The position numbers were made by a program, and so were the translations under genes. From Kaistella palustris DSM 21579 (GTDB lineage: Bacteria > Bacteroidota > Bacteroidia > Flavobacteriales > Weeksellaceae), in contig NZ_KE383812.1 of the NCBI RefSeq assembly GCF_000422265.1, forward strand, positions 386,091 to 450,090: a DNA stretch of 64,000 bases, given 5' to 3'. This document shows, piece after piece, positions 53,167 to 63,450 of the stretch. Position 1 is the stretch's first letter. The number at the start of each line of letters is the position of its first letter. Under the pieces are notes generated by a model. The model searched no databases, had not been told where the DNA came from, and worked only from the letters and a program-made list of their open reading frames with translations.

Positions 53167-55560
53167 TTAAGCTCCGTAAGGAATCCAGATATTTTTAATT
53201 TCAGTCGCGTGGCGCAGAAATTCCGGACCTTCGCCCTGGCGCACATCGAGCCAGTTCCTGTACTTCCCGAAATTCACCCAGGAGCGTTTCATAGAATCCG
53301 TGGACAGCAGTTCCACATTCCGGCTGCCTTCTTTGGTACCGAAATACCAAATACCTTCAACATTATAATGTTTGGCGAGTTCCGCAGAAAGTTCTTCTTT
53401 TGGACCTGTTACAATATTTACCGTTCCCGCGGGAACATCTGAAGTTTCCAGAATCTGGTAAAAATCAGTTGCCGACAGCGGATGTTTTTGCGAAGGGACC
53501 ACCACTACCCTGTTTCCCATGGCGATTGCCGGGATTACCGTCGAAATAAATCCCAGAAGCGGATTTTCTTCGGGGCAGATAAGCGCCATCACACCAACTG
53601 CTTCCGGCATGGCCAAAGTCACCATCCGCTGCACGGTAGAATGTGCGGCACCATCGTATTTATCGGCGTAAGCAGCGTAGGTATAAATTCTTTCAATGGA
53701 TTTTTCAACCTCATCCTTTGCGGACTCCAACGATTGATTGGTCATCTCTACAATTCTTTCGGCAAATTCTTCACCACGGACGGCGAGGTTTTCGGCGATA
53801 TAATAAAGGACCTGCGCGCGGGCATGACCGGTCATTCCACTCCAGGACTTTTCGGCATGAGCCGCCTCAACCGCATTTCTGATGTCTTTTCTGTTTCCTT
53901 CTGAAACTTCGCCGATATAGGTTCCGAAGGCATTTTTAATTTCCATGCTGTAACCGCCATCGGGTCGGGCCTGCTTGCCACCGATATACATTTTGGTCGT
54001 GCGGTCGATATCTGCAAGGCTGTTTGCGGTTTTAGCGGAACTTTTTGGTTTTTCAGTTTTTTGGTTGATGGGTTCTGCTGTAAATTCAGCTTCTACTTTT
54101 GGTTTGATGTATTCATATAAACCTTCTTTCCCGCCTTCGCGGCCAAACCCCGACTCGCGGTAACCACCAAAGCCGGCAGCGGCATCGAACTGATTTGTAC
54201 AGTTGATCCAAACGCTTCCTGCCTTAATTTTGGGTGCAATATCCAGAGCCAGATTTATATTCTCTGTCCAGACGCTGGCAGCAAGTCCATATCTTGTATT
54301 ATTCGCCAGCGCCAAAGCTTCGCCGTGTGACCTGAAAGTCATTGCGACCAAAACGGGTCCGAAGATCTCTTCCTGTGCGATTACTGCACTGGTAGGAACA
54401 TCGGTGAATAAAGTCGGCGGATAGAACCAGCCATTTTCCGGCACAGCGTGTTTCGGTTGGTAGATATTGCAGCCTTCGCTGATGCCCACGTTCACCATAT
54501 CGGTAATTGTTTTGAGCTGAACTTTATCGACAATAGAACCCACATCTACCGTTTTATCCATAGGATCGCCGATGCGAAGGGTATCCATTCTTACACGGAG
54601 TTTTTTATAAAATTTCTCAGCAACCGATTCCTGCACCAGAAGTCTGGAGCCTGCACAGCAAACCTGCCCCTGGTTAAACCAAATGGCATCCACGATTCCT
54701 TCGACTGCTGAATCCAGATCGGCATCTTCAAAAACGATGAAAGGTGATTTCCCGCCGAGTTCGAGAGAAATTTTCTTTCCGGTTCCGGCGATGTTCGTCC
54801 GCAGGATCTTGCCGACTTTCGTAGAACCTGTAAAGGCAACTTTCTGGATATCCGGATGATTTACAAGTGCATCGCCAGCGACAGTTCCCAAACCGGTGAC
54901 GATATTAACCACGCCTTTCGGCAGGCCAATCTTTTCGCAAATCTCGGCAAATAGCAACGATGTTAAAGAAGTGTATTCCGCAGGTTTTAACACAATGGTA
55001 TTTCCCATTGCCAGAGCTGGAGCCACTTTCCAGGCTAACATCATGAGCGGGAAATTCCAGGGAATGATCTGACCGATGACACCCACTGCCTCGTAATCAC
55101 GAAATTCTGTATCCATGAGTTTTGCCCAACCTGCGTGGTGATAGAAATGTCTCGCCGCGATGGGAATATCGATATCGCGCGTTTCACGAATGGGTTTGCC
55201 GTTGTCCAGAGTTTCCAGAACTGCGAAAAGACGCGAATGTTTCTGGATCTGGCGCGCGATGGCATACAGATATTTTGACCGCTCGAAACCGCCGATCGCC
55301 ACCCATTCCGGCAGCGCCCTTTTGGCTGCTTTTACAGCGCGGTCCACATCCATTTCGTCTGCGGCTGCAATCTTTGCGAGAAATTCTTTGTTGGATGGAT
55401 TGGTGGAATCCATATATTTTTTCGAGGCTGGTTTTACCGATTCGCCACCGATGAAGAGTTCAAAATTTCGGTTGTGATTTTCCAGGAACTCTACAGCAGG
55501 AGCTGCACTTTCGGGAGCGGGACCGTAAACCATGGTGTCGTATATTTCTTTGATTTCCAT
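53167..55560 (-). CDS. ALDH16-like aldehyde dehydrogenase with second, truncated ALDH domain
   Basis: A 797-residue protein. Domain 1 (about 30-500) is a full NAD(P)-dependent aldehyde dehydrogenase: IPWNFP with the oxyanion Asn (about 169), TGSTKVG, the general base Glu in LELGGKSP (about 267) and the catalytic Cys in FNQGQVCCAGSR (301 or 302). Domain 2 (about 515-797) is a second ALDH-like unit, short and lacking the GQxC segment, so it is probably non-catalytic and structural. This is the layout of ALDH16 enzymes. It lies 258 bp downstream of deoC on the same strand, which suggests oxidation of acetaldehyde from deoxyribose catabolism. Confidence 0.92.
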   Translation of the reverse strand: MEIKEIYDTMVYGPAPESAAPAVEFLENHNRNFELFIGGESVKPASKKYMDSTNPSNKEFLAKIAAADEMDVDRAVKAAKRALPEWVAIGGFERSKYLYAIARQIQKHSRLFAVLETLDNGKPIRETRDIDIPIAARHFYHHAGWAKLMDTEFRDYEAVGVIGQIIPWNFPLMMLAWKVAPALAMGNTIVLKPAEYTSLTSLLFAEICEKIGLPKGVVNIVTGLGTVAGDALVNHPDIQKVAFTGSTKVGKILRTNIAGTGKKISLELGGKSPFIVFEDADLDSAVEGIVDAIWFNQGQVCCAGSRLLVQESVAEKFYKKLRVRMDTLRIGDPMDKTVDVGSIVDKVQLKTITDMVNVGISEGCNIYQPKHAVPENGWFYPPTLFTDVPTSAVIAQEEIFGPVLVAMTFRSHGEALALANNTRYGLAASVWTENINLALDIAPKIKAGSVWINCTNQFDAAAGFGGYRESGFGREGGKEGLYEYIKPKVEAEFTAEPINQKTEKPKSSAKTANSLADIDRTTKMYIGGKQARPDGGYSMEIKNAFGTYIGEVSEGNRKDIRNAVEAAHAEKSWSGMTGHARAQVLYYIAENLAVRGEEFAERIVEMTNQSLESAKDEVEKSIERIYTYAAYADKYDGAAHSTVQRMVTLAMPEAVGVMALICPEENPLLGFISTVIPAIAMGNRVVVVPSQKHPLSATDFYQILETSDVPAGTVNIVTGPKEELSAELAKHYNVEGIWYFGTKEGSRNVELLSTDSMKRSWVNFGKYRNWLDVRQGEGPEFLRHATEIKNIWIPYGA

Positions 55561-55714
55561 TTTAATGAAGGTGTTGATGTGATGATTTGAGCAAGCTTAG
55601 AGACACAAATGTCACAATTCTGTTATTTTCAATTTTTCGGGAAACAGAATATTTAGTTTTCTGAAAACCTTATATGCTGTTTAATTATCCCTTTTCTGTT
55701 TAACTTTCCCGACT

Positions 55715-55794
55715 GCGCCCCGGCTTGAACGGAGCTCTTTTTGTGCAACGCAGTGGAACAAAAAAGCGGGAGTGGAAGACGGAAAAAGGCGCCC
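55715..55794 (+). repeat. Intergenic element with conserved flanks and variable hairpin (copy 3)
   Basis: Flanks GCGCCCCGGCTTGAACGG with GAGCTC, and AGCGGGAGTGGAAGACGG ending GCGCCC, match the elements at 22022 and 31143. The middle is short: CTTTTTGT pairs with ACAAAAAG around GCAACGCAGTGG-like sequence. It lies between deoC and the ALDH gene, in the gap of their likely operon. Confidence 0.85.
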
Positions 55795-55818
55795 AAATTT
55801 TTACAAATGTCTGCCGGA

Positions 55819-56817
55819 TCACGCCATCGGATGTCTGAAACCTGCACTGTAGCGGCCGGTGACGTAATGCTCCAACTGTCTTTCTATATCGCCCAGCAGG
55901 GAACTGGCGCCAAATCTGAACAGGTCTGGAGTTAACCAGTCGTTGCCCAATTCTTCTTTGATGAGCATCAGGTAATCCAGCGCCTGCTTGGCTTTCTGAA
56001 TTCCGCCCGCCGGTTTGTAGCCCACTTTCACGCCGGTAAGTTCGTAATATTCCCGAATGCAGCGGATCATGACGAGACTTACCGCCAAGGTCGCATTTAC
56101 AGATTCTTTTCCCGTGGAGGTTTTTATAAAGTCGGAACCGGCCATCATGGCTACCCACGAGGCTTTTGCTACTTTGGTATAAGTTGGAATTTCGCCGGTC
56201 GCAAGAATGGTTTTCATGTGTGCGTTTCCGCAAGCTGCACGGCATAATTTTATTTCGTCATAAAGTTCTTTCCACTTGGATTCGAGAACGAGGTCGCGTG
56301 AGATGACAATATCGATCTCAGAAGCGCCTGCTGCAACAGATTTTTTAATTTCGGTAATTTTATCCTCAAGAGAAATCTTACCGGCCGGAAATCCTGTGGA
56401 AACGGCGGCAATAGGAATGTGAGTTCCACGCAAAGCTTCTTTGGCAAATGGAATCAGGTTGTGATACACGCAAACGGCACCTGTTGTAAGGTGCGCGTCC
56501 TGCATACCCAAGGCACGGAGAATATCAGCACGCACAGGATTTTTCGCTTTTTCGCACAGCCGCAGCACATTGCCGCGCGTATCATCGCCTGCGAGAGTGG
56601 TTAGGTCGATCATAGAAACCGCCTTTAAAAGCCAGGCTGCCTGAAATTCTTTCTTCACGCTTCGGCGGCCGGGAAGTGTGGCGACCCTACGTTCCACTGC
56701 ACTCCGGTTAATGTTGATCGCGTCGAAATACCGTGTGTTATAGGGCAAACCTTCATTTCGGACTTCTTCTGTGTGTGAAGCAGTTACGGAATGATTGTCC
56801 TCTAATATTTTATTCAT
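55819..56817 (-). CDS. deoC: Deoxyribose-phosphate aldolase
   Basis: A 332-residue aldolase that splits deoxyribose 5-phosphate into glyceraldehyde 3-phosphate and acetaldehyde. Visible motifs are AAVSTGFPAG, KKSVAAGASEIDIVISRDL in part, MKTILATGEI with the Schiff-base region Lys, and FIKTSTGKESVNATLA with GVKVGYKPAGGIQ. Longer than E. coli DeoC, as in the eukaryote-like class. I chose MNKILEDNHS at 56817; an ATG at 56862 would add 15 residues of low similarity. It lies upstream of the ALDH gene, which would use its acetaldehyde product. Confidence 0.94.
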   Translation of the reverse strand: MNKILEDNHSVTASHTEEVRNEGLPYNTRYFDAININRSAVERRVATLPGRRSVKKEFQAAWLLKAVSMIDLTTLAGDDTRGNVLRLCEKAKNPVRADILRALGMQDAHLTTGAVCVYHNLIPFAKEALRGTHIPIAAVSTGFPAGKISLEDKITEIKKSVAAGASEIDIVISRDLVLESKWKELYDEIKLCRAACGNAHMKTILATGEIPTYTKVAKASWVAMMAGSDFIKTSTGKESVNATLAVSLVMIRCIREYYELTGVKVGYKPAGGIQKAKQALDYLMLIKEELGNDWLTPDLFRFGASSLLGDIERQLEHYVTGRYSAGFRHPMA

Positions 56818-56958
56818 AATACGGAATTTACTGTCATTTGTTAACAGTGTAAATTTAACCATTTCTGATTGAATGGAGTAAAATTTTATAAATTGTTGTC
56901 CTGCACAAATGCAGAACCTACAATGTGGCAGAATAAGGCAAACCGGCCTGGCGGGCAG

Positions 56959-57429
56959 TTATACTTTTAGCTGTCGGTTAATGCTCTGCTCCAGGGAAAT
57001 GAAAGTTTCGGTTCTGGTAACACCTTTCAAATGCTGAAGTTTGTTCAGGATCTGCATCAGATGATCATTATCGCGGCAAAGCACCTTCAAAAAAATAGTA
57101 TAGTTTCCCGTGGTGTAATGTGCTTCTACAACTTCATTTACATCGCGCAATGCCTTTACTGCTTCGGGATAATGGCTGGGCTGCTCCAGAAAAACGCCGA
57201 TATACGAAACTACATTGTAGCCAATCTTCCGCGGATTTAAAAAAGAGATAGAATTTTCAATGACTCCCGCCTGCTCCAGCTTTTTGATCCGCTGGTGTAC
57301 GGCGGTAGTGGAAATTCCCACGTTTTTGGAGATATGCGCCAACGAGGTCTTTGCATTATCCATTAGCATATAAATAATATCTTTATCGATAGGATCTAAA
57401 TAATAACCTGAATTTTTCGCGCTTTTCAT
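56959..57429 (-). CDS. Lrp/AsnC family transcriptional regulator
   Basis: A 156-residue regulator. The N-terminal HTH is LDPIDKDIIYMLMDNAKTSLAHISKNVGISTTAVHQRIKKL (about 10-50); the C-terminal RAM domain includes GVFLEQPSHYPEAVKALRDVNEVVEAHYTTGNYTIFLKVLCRD in pieces EAHYTTGNYTIFLKV. It binds an amino acid or similar effector and forms octamers. It starts 10 bp after the endonuclease/phosphatase gene on the same strand, so the two are co-transcribed. Confidence 0.92.
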   Translation of the reverse strand: MKSAKNSGYYLDPIDKDIIYMLMDNAKTSLAHISKNVGISTTAVHQRIKKLEQAGVIENSISFLNPRKIGYNVVSYIGVFLEQPSHYPEAVKALRDVNEVVEAHYTTGNYTIFLKVLCRDNDHLMQILNKLQHLKGVTRTETFISLEQSINRQLKV

Positions 57430-57439
57430 TTATTTTATT

Positions 57440-58411
57440 TTATTCGTAATTACTGATTAATTTTTCCCACTCCACGACAATCGGAAAATGGTCACTGTAT
57501 CCACCTAAATATCTTGTGCCGGCATATGTACGGAACGGACGGCCCTCAAATTTCCGGTCCCAACTCGCGAGCTGCGGTGGGTTAAAAACTTCTGCAGCTC
57601 TGTACTGCAGCGGAAAATCTGAATTAAAGAAGTTATTGGACAGCACCACCTGGTCAAAAAGCAAGCCATCTTCCCGATGGAAGGTGGAGAAATTCCTGCT
57701 TTCGAAAAGATCGTAGAAAGGGTTTTTTAAAAATTCATTTTTTTCATCATCGTAACGCAAATCTTTTATATAATTTTCATCAGGGTTTTCGTTAAAATCA
57801 CCGCATATCACTACGGCTTCATTTTGACCGGAAGTAAGCTGTAAAACAGTTTTACGCAATTCCCGGAGCATATATTGCCGTTTCGGCAGGTTCACATCAT
57901 CTTCTCTTTTTGAAGGCAGATGAAGCACGAATACATTCAGAATCCTGCCTTCATACTGCAATCTGCAGTGCAGGATATCTCTGGTGGTATCGTAGTTTGC
58001 CGGATTATTGTCGGCTATTTCGAAGAAGTAAGTAAGTGGCTCCGAAGAAAGGAGCTGAAGTTTGGCTTTATCATACAGCAGGGCCACATCAATACCACGC
58101 TCGTCGAGCGAATCGTAGTGTACAACACCATAATTTGAATCGAAAGGCGCCATCGCCGCCAGTTCATCAAGGGGTTTCTGGCCCTGTATCTCGGAAAGGC
58201 CGATGAGCATGGGAAGTACGCCGTGTTTTTCCTGTATTAAGCCAAAAACATGCGCAATCTTGAAAAGCTTATTGTCGTATCTTTTTTGATCCCAGTTCCG
58301 TAATCCCGAGTTGGTGGGATCCAATCTATGTACCGGCGGAGGATCCGGTGAGAATAAATTCTCTACATTATAAAAGGAAATAAGTTCCTTGGAATCTGAG
58401 TATGGCATCAA
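57440..58411 (-). CDS. Endonuclease/exonuclease/phosphatase family protein
   Basis: A 323-residue EEP-fold enzyme without signal peptide. It starts ISFYNVENLF with the Asn; Glu lies in IGLSEIQGQKPL; VFVLHLPSKREDDVNLP, then VVICGDFNENPDENYI, gives the Asp-Asn pair; and a C-terminal GGYSDHFPIVVEW gives the Ser-Asp-His. All catalytic positions are present. Substrate (DNA, phosphoester or lipid) cannot be told. It heads a two-gene unit with the Lrp regulator. Confidence 0.88.
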   Translation of the reverse strand: MMPYSDSKELISFYNVENLFSPDPPPVHRLDPTNSGLRNWDQKRYDNKLFKIAHVFGLIQEKHGVLPMLIGLSEIQGQKPLDELAAMAPFDSNYGVVHYDSLDERGIDVALLYDKAKLQLLSSEPLTYFFEIADNNPANYDTTRDILHCRLQYEGRILNVFVLHLPSKREDDVNLPKRQYMLRELRKTVLQLTSGQNEAVVICGDFNENPDENYIKDLRYDDEKNEFLKNPFYDLFESRNFSTFHREDGLLFDQVVLSNNFFNSDFPLQYRAAEVFNPPQLASWDRKFEGRPFRTYAGTRYLGGYSDHFPIVVEWEKLISNYE

Positions 58412-58469
58412 TTGAGACTTTCCTTTTTAGCAACGGTAAAATTAGGAAAATAATCCCTGATAAACCATA

Positions 58470-59144
58470 CTATTGCAGCATATCAGGTCTCTTTTCTGCA
58501 GTAATTTTTACGGCTTGCTCATGAAGCCAGTCTTCAATTTTCTTTGAATTGCCGCTGAGTAAAATTTCAGGAACACTTAAACCCCGGTAAGTCGCAGGTC
58601 TCGTATAGATCGGCGGCGAAAGTAAATCATCCTGAAAACTGTCTGTAAGTGCGCTCTGCTCATCATTTAAAACGCCTGGTAATAGCCTGATTACCGCATC
58701 TGCCAGGACGCAAGCCGCCAGTTCACCACCTGTCAACACATAATCGCCAATGGATATTTCTTTGGTAATATGCAGTTCGCGGAGCCGCTGGTCAATTCCT
58801 TTATAATGACCACACAGGAAGATCAGATTTTTCTTTAGTGAAAGTGTATTCGCGATCTTTTGATTCAGTGTCTGTCCGTCGGGTGTTAAGTAAATTACTT
58901 CATCGTAGGTCCGCTGGGTTTTTAACTCCGAAATGCACTTGTCTATAGGCTCGACCATCATGACCATACCCGCACCGCCACCATACGGTTCATCATCGAC
59001 CTGACGGTGTTTCCCGAGACCAAAGTCTCTGAGCTGATGAAAATGAACTTCGGCAACGCCTTTGTCTACGGCTCTTTTTAAAATAGATGTCTGGAACGGG
59101 CTCGCCATAAGTTCCGGCAGTACACTAATTATGTCTATTCTCAT
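58470..59144 (-). CDS. trmD: tRNA (guanine-37-N1)-methyltransferase
   Basis: A 224-residue SPOUT methyltransferase of normal length. The AdoMet trefoil knot is shown by [25 protein letters not shown] and [20 protein letters not shown] in part, followed by [22 protein letters not shown]. It methylates G37 of tRNAs with Pro, Leu and Arg anticodons. Its start overlaps the stop of the NDH-2 gene by 4 bp, so the two are translationally coupled. It is not in the usual rpsP-rimM operon. Confidence 0.96.
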   Translation of the reverse strand: MRIDIISVLPELMASPFQTSILKRAVDKGVAEVHFHQLRDFGLGKHRQVDDEPYGGGAGMVMMVEPIDKCISELKTQRTYDEVIYLTPDGQTLNQKIANTLSLKKNLIFLCGHYKGIDQRLRELHITKEISIGDYVLTGGELAACVLADAVIRLLPGVLNDEQSALTDSFQDDLLSPPIYTRPATYRGLSVPEILLSGNSKKIEDWLHEQAVKITAEKRPDMLQ

Positions 59145-60403
59145 TGCTCGGTATTATTCTTATTGTTCGGAATAATGATGAGGCGCAGTGAGGAATCTTT
59201 ATTAATGTAACTCCACATCCAGTTGAAGAAAATTGCAATTTTATTTCGGACAGAAAGTATCAGCATCAAGTGAAGAAACATCCAAAAATACCAGGCTATT
59301 ACTCCCTGAAATTTAAAGTTGGGCAAATCGACTACCGCGCGGTGTTTCCCAATGGTCGCCAGACTTCCGCGGTCTATATATTCGTATTCTTTCCAGTCTG
59401 CGGGAGATTTTTTCAACAGGTTAGAAGCCAGATTTTTTCCCTGATTGATTGCTACATTAGCCACCTGTGGATGCGCGTCGGGATATTTTGGTGTTTCCAT
59501 GTGGGCAATGTCGCCGATGGCAAATATATTTTCATAACCTTTTACACGGTTATATCGGTCGGTTACATATCTGTTTCTGATGATATATTCGGGCTTGATG
59601 CCGCTTATAATATTTCCGGTTACGCCGGCGGCCCAGATCACATTGTTGGAGGGAATTTCCTTTCCGCTTTTCATTACCACGCGGTCACCATCATAGCCTG
59701 TTACAAATTCATCTTTTAGGTATTCTACGCCAAATTCCTTCAAGTATTTCTCCGACATTTCCTGTGACTGCTCGCTCATATTACTCAGCGGCTTGTCGGT
59801 AGAGCTGATCAGGATTATCTTGAGATCGTCAAAATTCATGTTTGGATAGTCGCGCGGCAGAATATATTTTTTCATCTCGGCAAAAGCGCCCGCCAGCTCT
59901 ACACCGGTGGGGCCACTACCCACGATCACAATATTCCAGTTACCGTCGTCGCTACGGCGGCGTTCGATGATCAGTTTTTCGAAAGTCAGCAGCACGTGAT
60001 TCCGTATTGCAATTGCTTCCTGCGTATTTTTCATGCCAAAAGCAAGATGCTCCATCTGTTCATTACCAAAAAAATTGGTGCGGCAGCCGGTTGCGATCAC
60101 CAGTTTATCGTAGGTAAATTCAGCATCGCAGGTAATGATTTTATTTTCTTCGGGAACTATTTTTTCCACTTCGCACATTCGGTACTGAATGTTGTGAGAG
60201 CGCTGGAAGATTTTGCGGAATGGGAAAGATATATTGCTCGGCTCAATCCTGCCGCAGGCTACCTGATAGAATAAAGGCTGAAACATATGGTGATTCACCT
60301 TATCGATGACGATCACTTTTTTTCTTTTACCGTTGAGTTTTTTTGCAAATTGCAAGCCTGCAAAGCCTCCACCGATCACTATAATTTTTTCCCTGGTTTC
60401 CAT
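59141..60403 (-). CDS. ndh: Type II NADH:quinone oxidoreductase
   Basis: A 420-residue monotopic flavoprotein. FAD binding: [15 protein letters not shown] (about 9-23) and [20 protein letters not shown] in part with Asp for the flavin ribityl; NAD binding: [20 protein letters not shown] in part. The C-terminus carries one or two hydrophobic helices ([22 protein letters not shown]) for membrane attachment. NDH-2 passes electrons from NADH to menaquinone without pumping protons. It is upstream of and overlaps trmD by 4 bp. Confidence 0.92.
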   Translation of the reverse strand: METREKIIVIGGGFAGLQFAKKLNGKRKKVIVIDKVNHHMFQPLFYQVACGRIEPSNISFPFRKIFQRSHNIQYRMCEVEKIVPEENKIITCDAEFTYDKLVIATGCRTNFFGNEQMEHLAFGMKNTQEAIAIRNHVLLTFEKLIIERRRSDDGNWNIVIVGSGPTGVELAGAFAEMKKYILPRDYPNMNFDDLKIILISSTDKPLSNMSEQSQEMSEKYLKEFGVEYLKDEFVTGYDGDRVVMKSGKEIPSNNVIWAAGVTGNIISGIKPEYIIRNRYVTDRYNRVKGYENIFAIGDIAHMETPKYPDAHPQVANVAINQGKNLASNLLKKSPADWKEYEYIDRGSLATIGKHRAVVDLPNFKFQGVIAWYFWMFLHLMLILSVRNKIAIFFNWMWSYINKDSSLRLIIIPNNKNNTEQ

Positions 60404-60408
60404 AATAA

Positions 60409-60416
60409 CAAAATTA
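60409..60416 (-). promoter_or_regulatory. -7 promoter box of the NDH-2 gene
   Basis: Minus-strand TAATTTTG matches TAnnTTTG with only 5 bp to the ATG, so a leaderless transcript is likely. Confidence 0.45.
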
Positions 60417-60462
60417 CAGAATATTTTAGACTTTTATTATTCAGCGTAAAGCCATAAAAGCA

Positions 60463-60488
60463 AAAATCCCTGATTGCTCGGGGATTTT
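60463..60488 (-). terminator. Terminator of the small T9SS gene
   Basis: AAAATCCC pairs with GGGATTTT, loop of 10. On the minus strand a T-rich tail follows. It ends at the stop codon of the gene at 60491. Confidence 0.78.
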
Positions 60489-60490
60489 AG

Positions 60491-60850
60491 TTATTGTTGT
60501 TTTACGATTTGCGTCACTTTCTGCGTGTTGTCACTTAGCGTGTAGCGCATGAGGTATTTGCCGGGTCGGAGTTTATCCAGACGGATTTCACCTGAATTCA
60601 TATTCACAGCGTATTCCGCAACCTGCATTCCGAGGATGGAATAAAAGGTAACTGATTTTATTTTTAAACCGTTGTCTTTGGATTTTACAATTATAAAATC
60701 CTTGGCAGGATTAGGATAGGCTATAATCACACCGTCATCGGACTTCTGTGTAGCAGAAATCTGATCCCGACTGACAGTTTGTGCGGAAACTTTTTCCGAG
60801 AAAACTGTTAAACTGCCGATAAATATTAAAGAAAATAATAATTTTTTCAC
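60491..60850 (-). CDS. Small secreted protein that is almost entirely a T9SS sorting domain
   Basis: A 119-residue protein. Signal peptide MKKLLFSLIFIGSLTVFSEKVSAQ, then only about 20 residues (TVSRDQISATQKSDDGVI) before the T9SS type A domain begins: IAYPNPAKDFIIV, VTFYSILGMQVAEYAV, IRLDKLRPGKYLMRYTL, and the closing TQKVTQIVKQQ. There is no evident passenger, so it may be an anchor, a competitor for the secretion machinery, or a remnant. The gene has its own terminator. A shorter-than-usual T9SS protein; I do not know its function. Confidence 0.82.
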   Translation of the reverse strand: MKKLLFSLIFIGSLTVFSEKVSAQTVSRDQISATQKSDDGVIIAYPNPAKDFIIVKSKDNGLKIKSVTFYSILGMQVAEYAVNMNSGEIRLDKLRPGKYLMRYTLSDNTQKVTQIVKQQ

Positions 60851-60935
60851 CTTATAAAGATTTGATTTTATAATTATCCCTACAAATGTAAGAATTAGAT
60901 AGAAATATACAATAGCTTTTTTAATAAAGTATATT

Positions 60936-60943
60936 TAAATTTG
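60936..60943 (+). promoter_or_regulatory. -7 promoter box of hemB
   Basis: TAAATTTG matches TAnnTTTG, 31 bp before the hemB ATG. The -33 element is weak (a T run at 60917). Confidence 0.45.
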
Positions 60944-60953
60944 CAGAACCTAA

Positions 60954-61967
<1,014 letters not shown>

Positions 61968-61987
61968 CAGACCGACTTACAGGACAT

Positions 61988-62281
61988 TTAAAACCAGGAT
62001 TTTTTGTTCTGCACATAGGTCCGGTCAAACTGTTCGTCGCTCATGGTGAGGTAAATGATGCCTTCGATCAGTGGTACTACAGTTGCGATGCCGCAAGTGA
62101 CAATATTCAGTACGATCTGAATAATTCCTTCAGTTATATACCCCAGGAAAAACTTGTTTGCACCAAAGGCTCCGAGCAGAATTCCCAATAAGCCAGCTGC
62201 AAGCTTTTTTTCGGATTTGTATGTATTGTTTGAAACAGGATTTGGACCTGTGTTTGGGCTGTTGTATCCGTAAGTTTCCAT
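61988..62281 (-). CDS. TM2 domain-containing protein
   Basis: A 97-residue protein. A short polar N-terminus (METYGYNSPNTGPNPVSN) leads to a TM2 domain: KKLAAGLLGILLGAFGANKFFLGYITEGIIQIVLN in part, with the GxxGxxxFFLG core, then a second helix and the tail SDEQFDRTYVQNKKSW. The frame is open upstream to 62383, but that part belongs to the leader and the neighbouring gene's end. Function of bacterial TM2 proteins is unknown. Confidence 0.88.
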   Translation of the reverse strand: METYGYNSPNTGPNPVSNNTYKSEKKLAAGLLGILLGAFGANKFFLGYITEGIIQIVLNIVTCGIATVVPLIEGIIYLTMSDEQFDRTYVQNKKSWF

Positions 62282-62336
62282 AATATTTTTTGTTAATAGT
62301 TTCAGGATCAGTCGAACACACTCACAGATTGTTACA

Positions 62337-62852
62337 TCAAATATTTCCCAGATAGAAGAGGCCCAGGCATTTTTGGTTTTCACCGAGACCTAAAAAAGGG
62401 TTCAGATATTGAATCAAACCAGGCGAACTCCAGTAGCAGCCAATTTGATTGGCATTGCAGGTGAGATACATGTTTTGAACGGCCATCGCTGTAGAGGCGA
62501 TCTCCTCCCATTCGGGAACTAAACCGCTGAAATTTACCGAAATAGTGATGATCGCCGCGGATTTGCCGATTTTTTCGGGAATATCCAGGTATTTTTTTTG
62601 AAGAAAATTTTGGGGTAAGACTGTTTCTTTGTAGATATCCGCGAGATGCCGGCCCAGCAGATCTTTTTCTGCGCCGCGAAAAACACGGAACAGCGATGGG
62701 TTTGTGCGCTTATGTTGTGGCGCAAACTGCGCCGAATTTAAAATTTCCTCTAAAACCCTATCTTCAATTTCACCACCGGCATAATTTTTTGGGAAGGTAC
62801 TTTTGCGTGTTTCTATAATTTCTTTTAAGACTTCGGCCTTTTCCATTTTCAT
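62337..62852 (-). CDS. Nitroreductase family protein
   Basis: A 171-residue FMN-binding oxidoreductase. Typical segments: ETRKSTFPKNY (FMN phosphate site), LEEILNSAQFAPQHKRTNPSLFRVFRG in part, and EIASTAMAVQNMYLTCNANQIGCYWSSPGL in part. It ends LGLFYLGNI, about 15-20 residues earlier than most of the family, which usually continue with a basic C-terminal motif. The upstream frame to 63062 is a shadow of the Gre-like gene. The gene follows that gene by 10 bp and is probably co-transcribed. Confidence 0.87.
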   Translation of the reverse strand: MKMEKAEVLKEIIETRKSTFPKNYAGGEIEDRVLEEILNSAQFAPQHKRTNPSLFRVFRGAEKDLLGRHLADIYKETVLPQNFLQKKYLDIPEKIGKSAAIITISVNFSGLVPEWEEIASTAMAVQNMYLTCNANQIGCYWSSPGLIQYLNPFLGLGENQKCLGLFYLGNI

Positions 62853-62862
62853 TTTTAAAAGA

Positions 62863-63312
62863 TTACATGATGCTTTCGATTGTCTGGCTGATATTATTAA
62901 GAATAAAGGAATCACCCGGTCGTTTGCCAAACATGGTTTTGGCCATAGGACTTTCTTCGGAGATGGCGTAAAAGCGGTCGCCCTCGTAGAAAAATTCTCC
63001 CAGGGACACAGAAATGTAAAAGCGAGCTTTATTGGTAAAGACCACGGAACCGACCTGCACATGATCGGTGGGCGTATTTAAGACTTTGGTGAGTTTTTGC
63101 CGCAAGCTGTTTAAAAAGGCAAGCTGTTTCTGCATGCGGTAAATTTCCTCCTGCATTTCCTCGCGTATAGAATCGTATTTGGGCGTTTTCTTAACCTCCC
63201 GACTGGCTTCCGATGTGAACTCCATAAATTTCTTAAGCTTGTCGATCTTCCCCGCGATAATATCTCTCACGTGGTTTCGGACATCTGCTTTCAGAATGGT
63301 TTTGTTCTGCAT
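62863..63312 (-). CDS. GreA/GreB-like transcription factor
   Basis: A 149-residue protein of the GreA/GreB family as found in Bacteroidota. The N-terminal half is a helical hairpin (SEASREVKKTPKYDSIREEMQEEIYRMQKQLAFLNSL in pieces), and the C-terminal half is the FKBP-like Gre domain: HVQVGSVVFTNKARFYISVS, then AISEESPMAKTMFGKRPGDSF, which carries the Gre C-domain motif. Such proteins bind the RNA polymerase secondary channel; whether it promotes transcript cleavage is not shown. It is first in a unit with the nitroreductase gene. Confidence 0.88.
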   Translation of the reverse strand: MQNKTILKADVRNHVRDIIAGKIDKLKKFMEFTSEASREVKKTPKYDSIREEMQEEIYRMQKQLAFLNSLRQKLTKVLNTPTDHVQVGSVVFTNKARFYISVSLGEFFYEGDRFYAISEESPMAKTMFGKRPGDSFILNNISQTIESIM

Positions 63313-63450
63313 TAACTTTAATTTTTAAATAAATATATAAAATTCTTTTTCAAAAAGCAGAAGTTGAAAAAATCAGGTCTGGCATTTTCGGAAAAGGAAA
63401 ATCACAAAAAATAAAAGTTTAGAATAATTGCAGAAGTATTTAATATCGAT

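Noticed and set aside
62853..63062. Longer start for the nitroreductase
   Set aside because: The extension lies in the shadow of the Gre-like gene.
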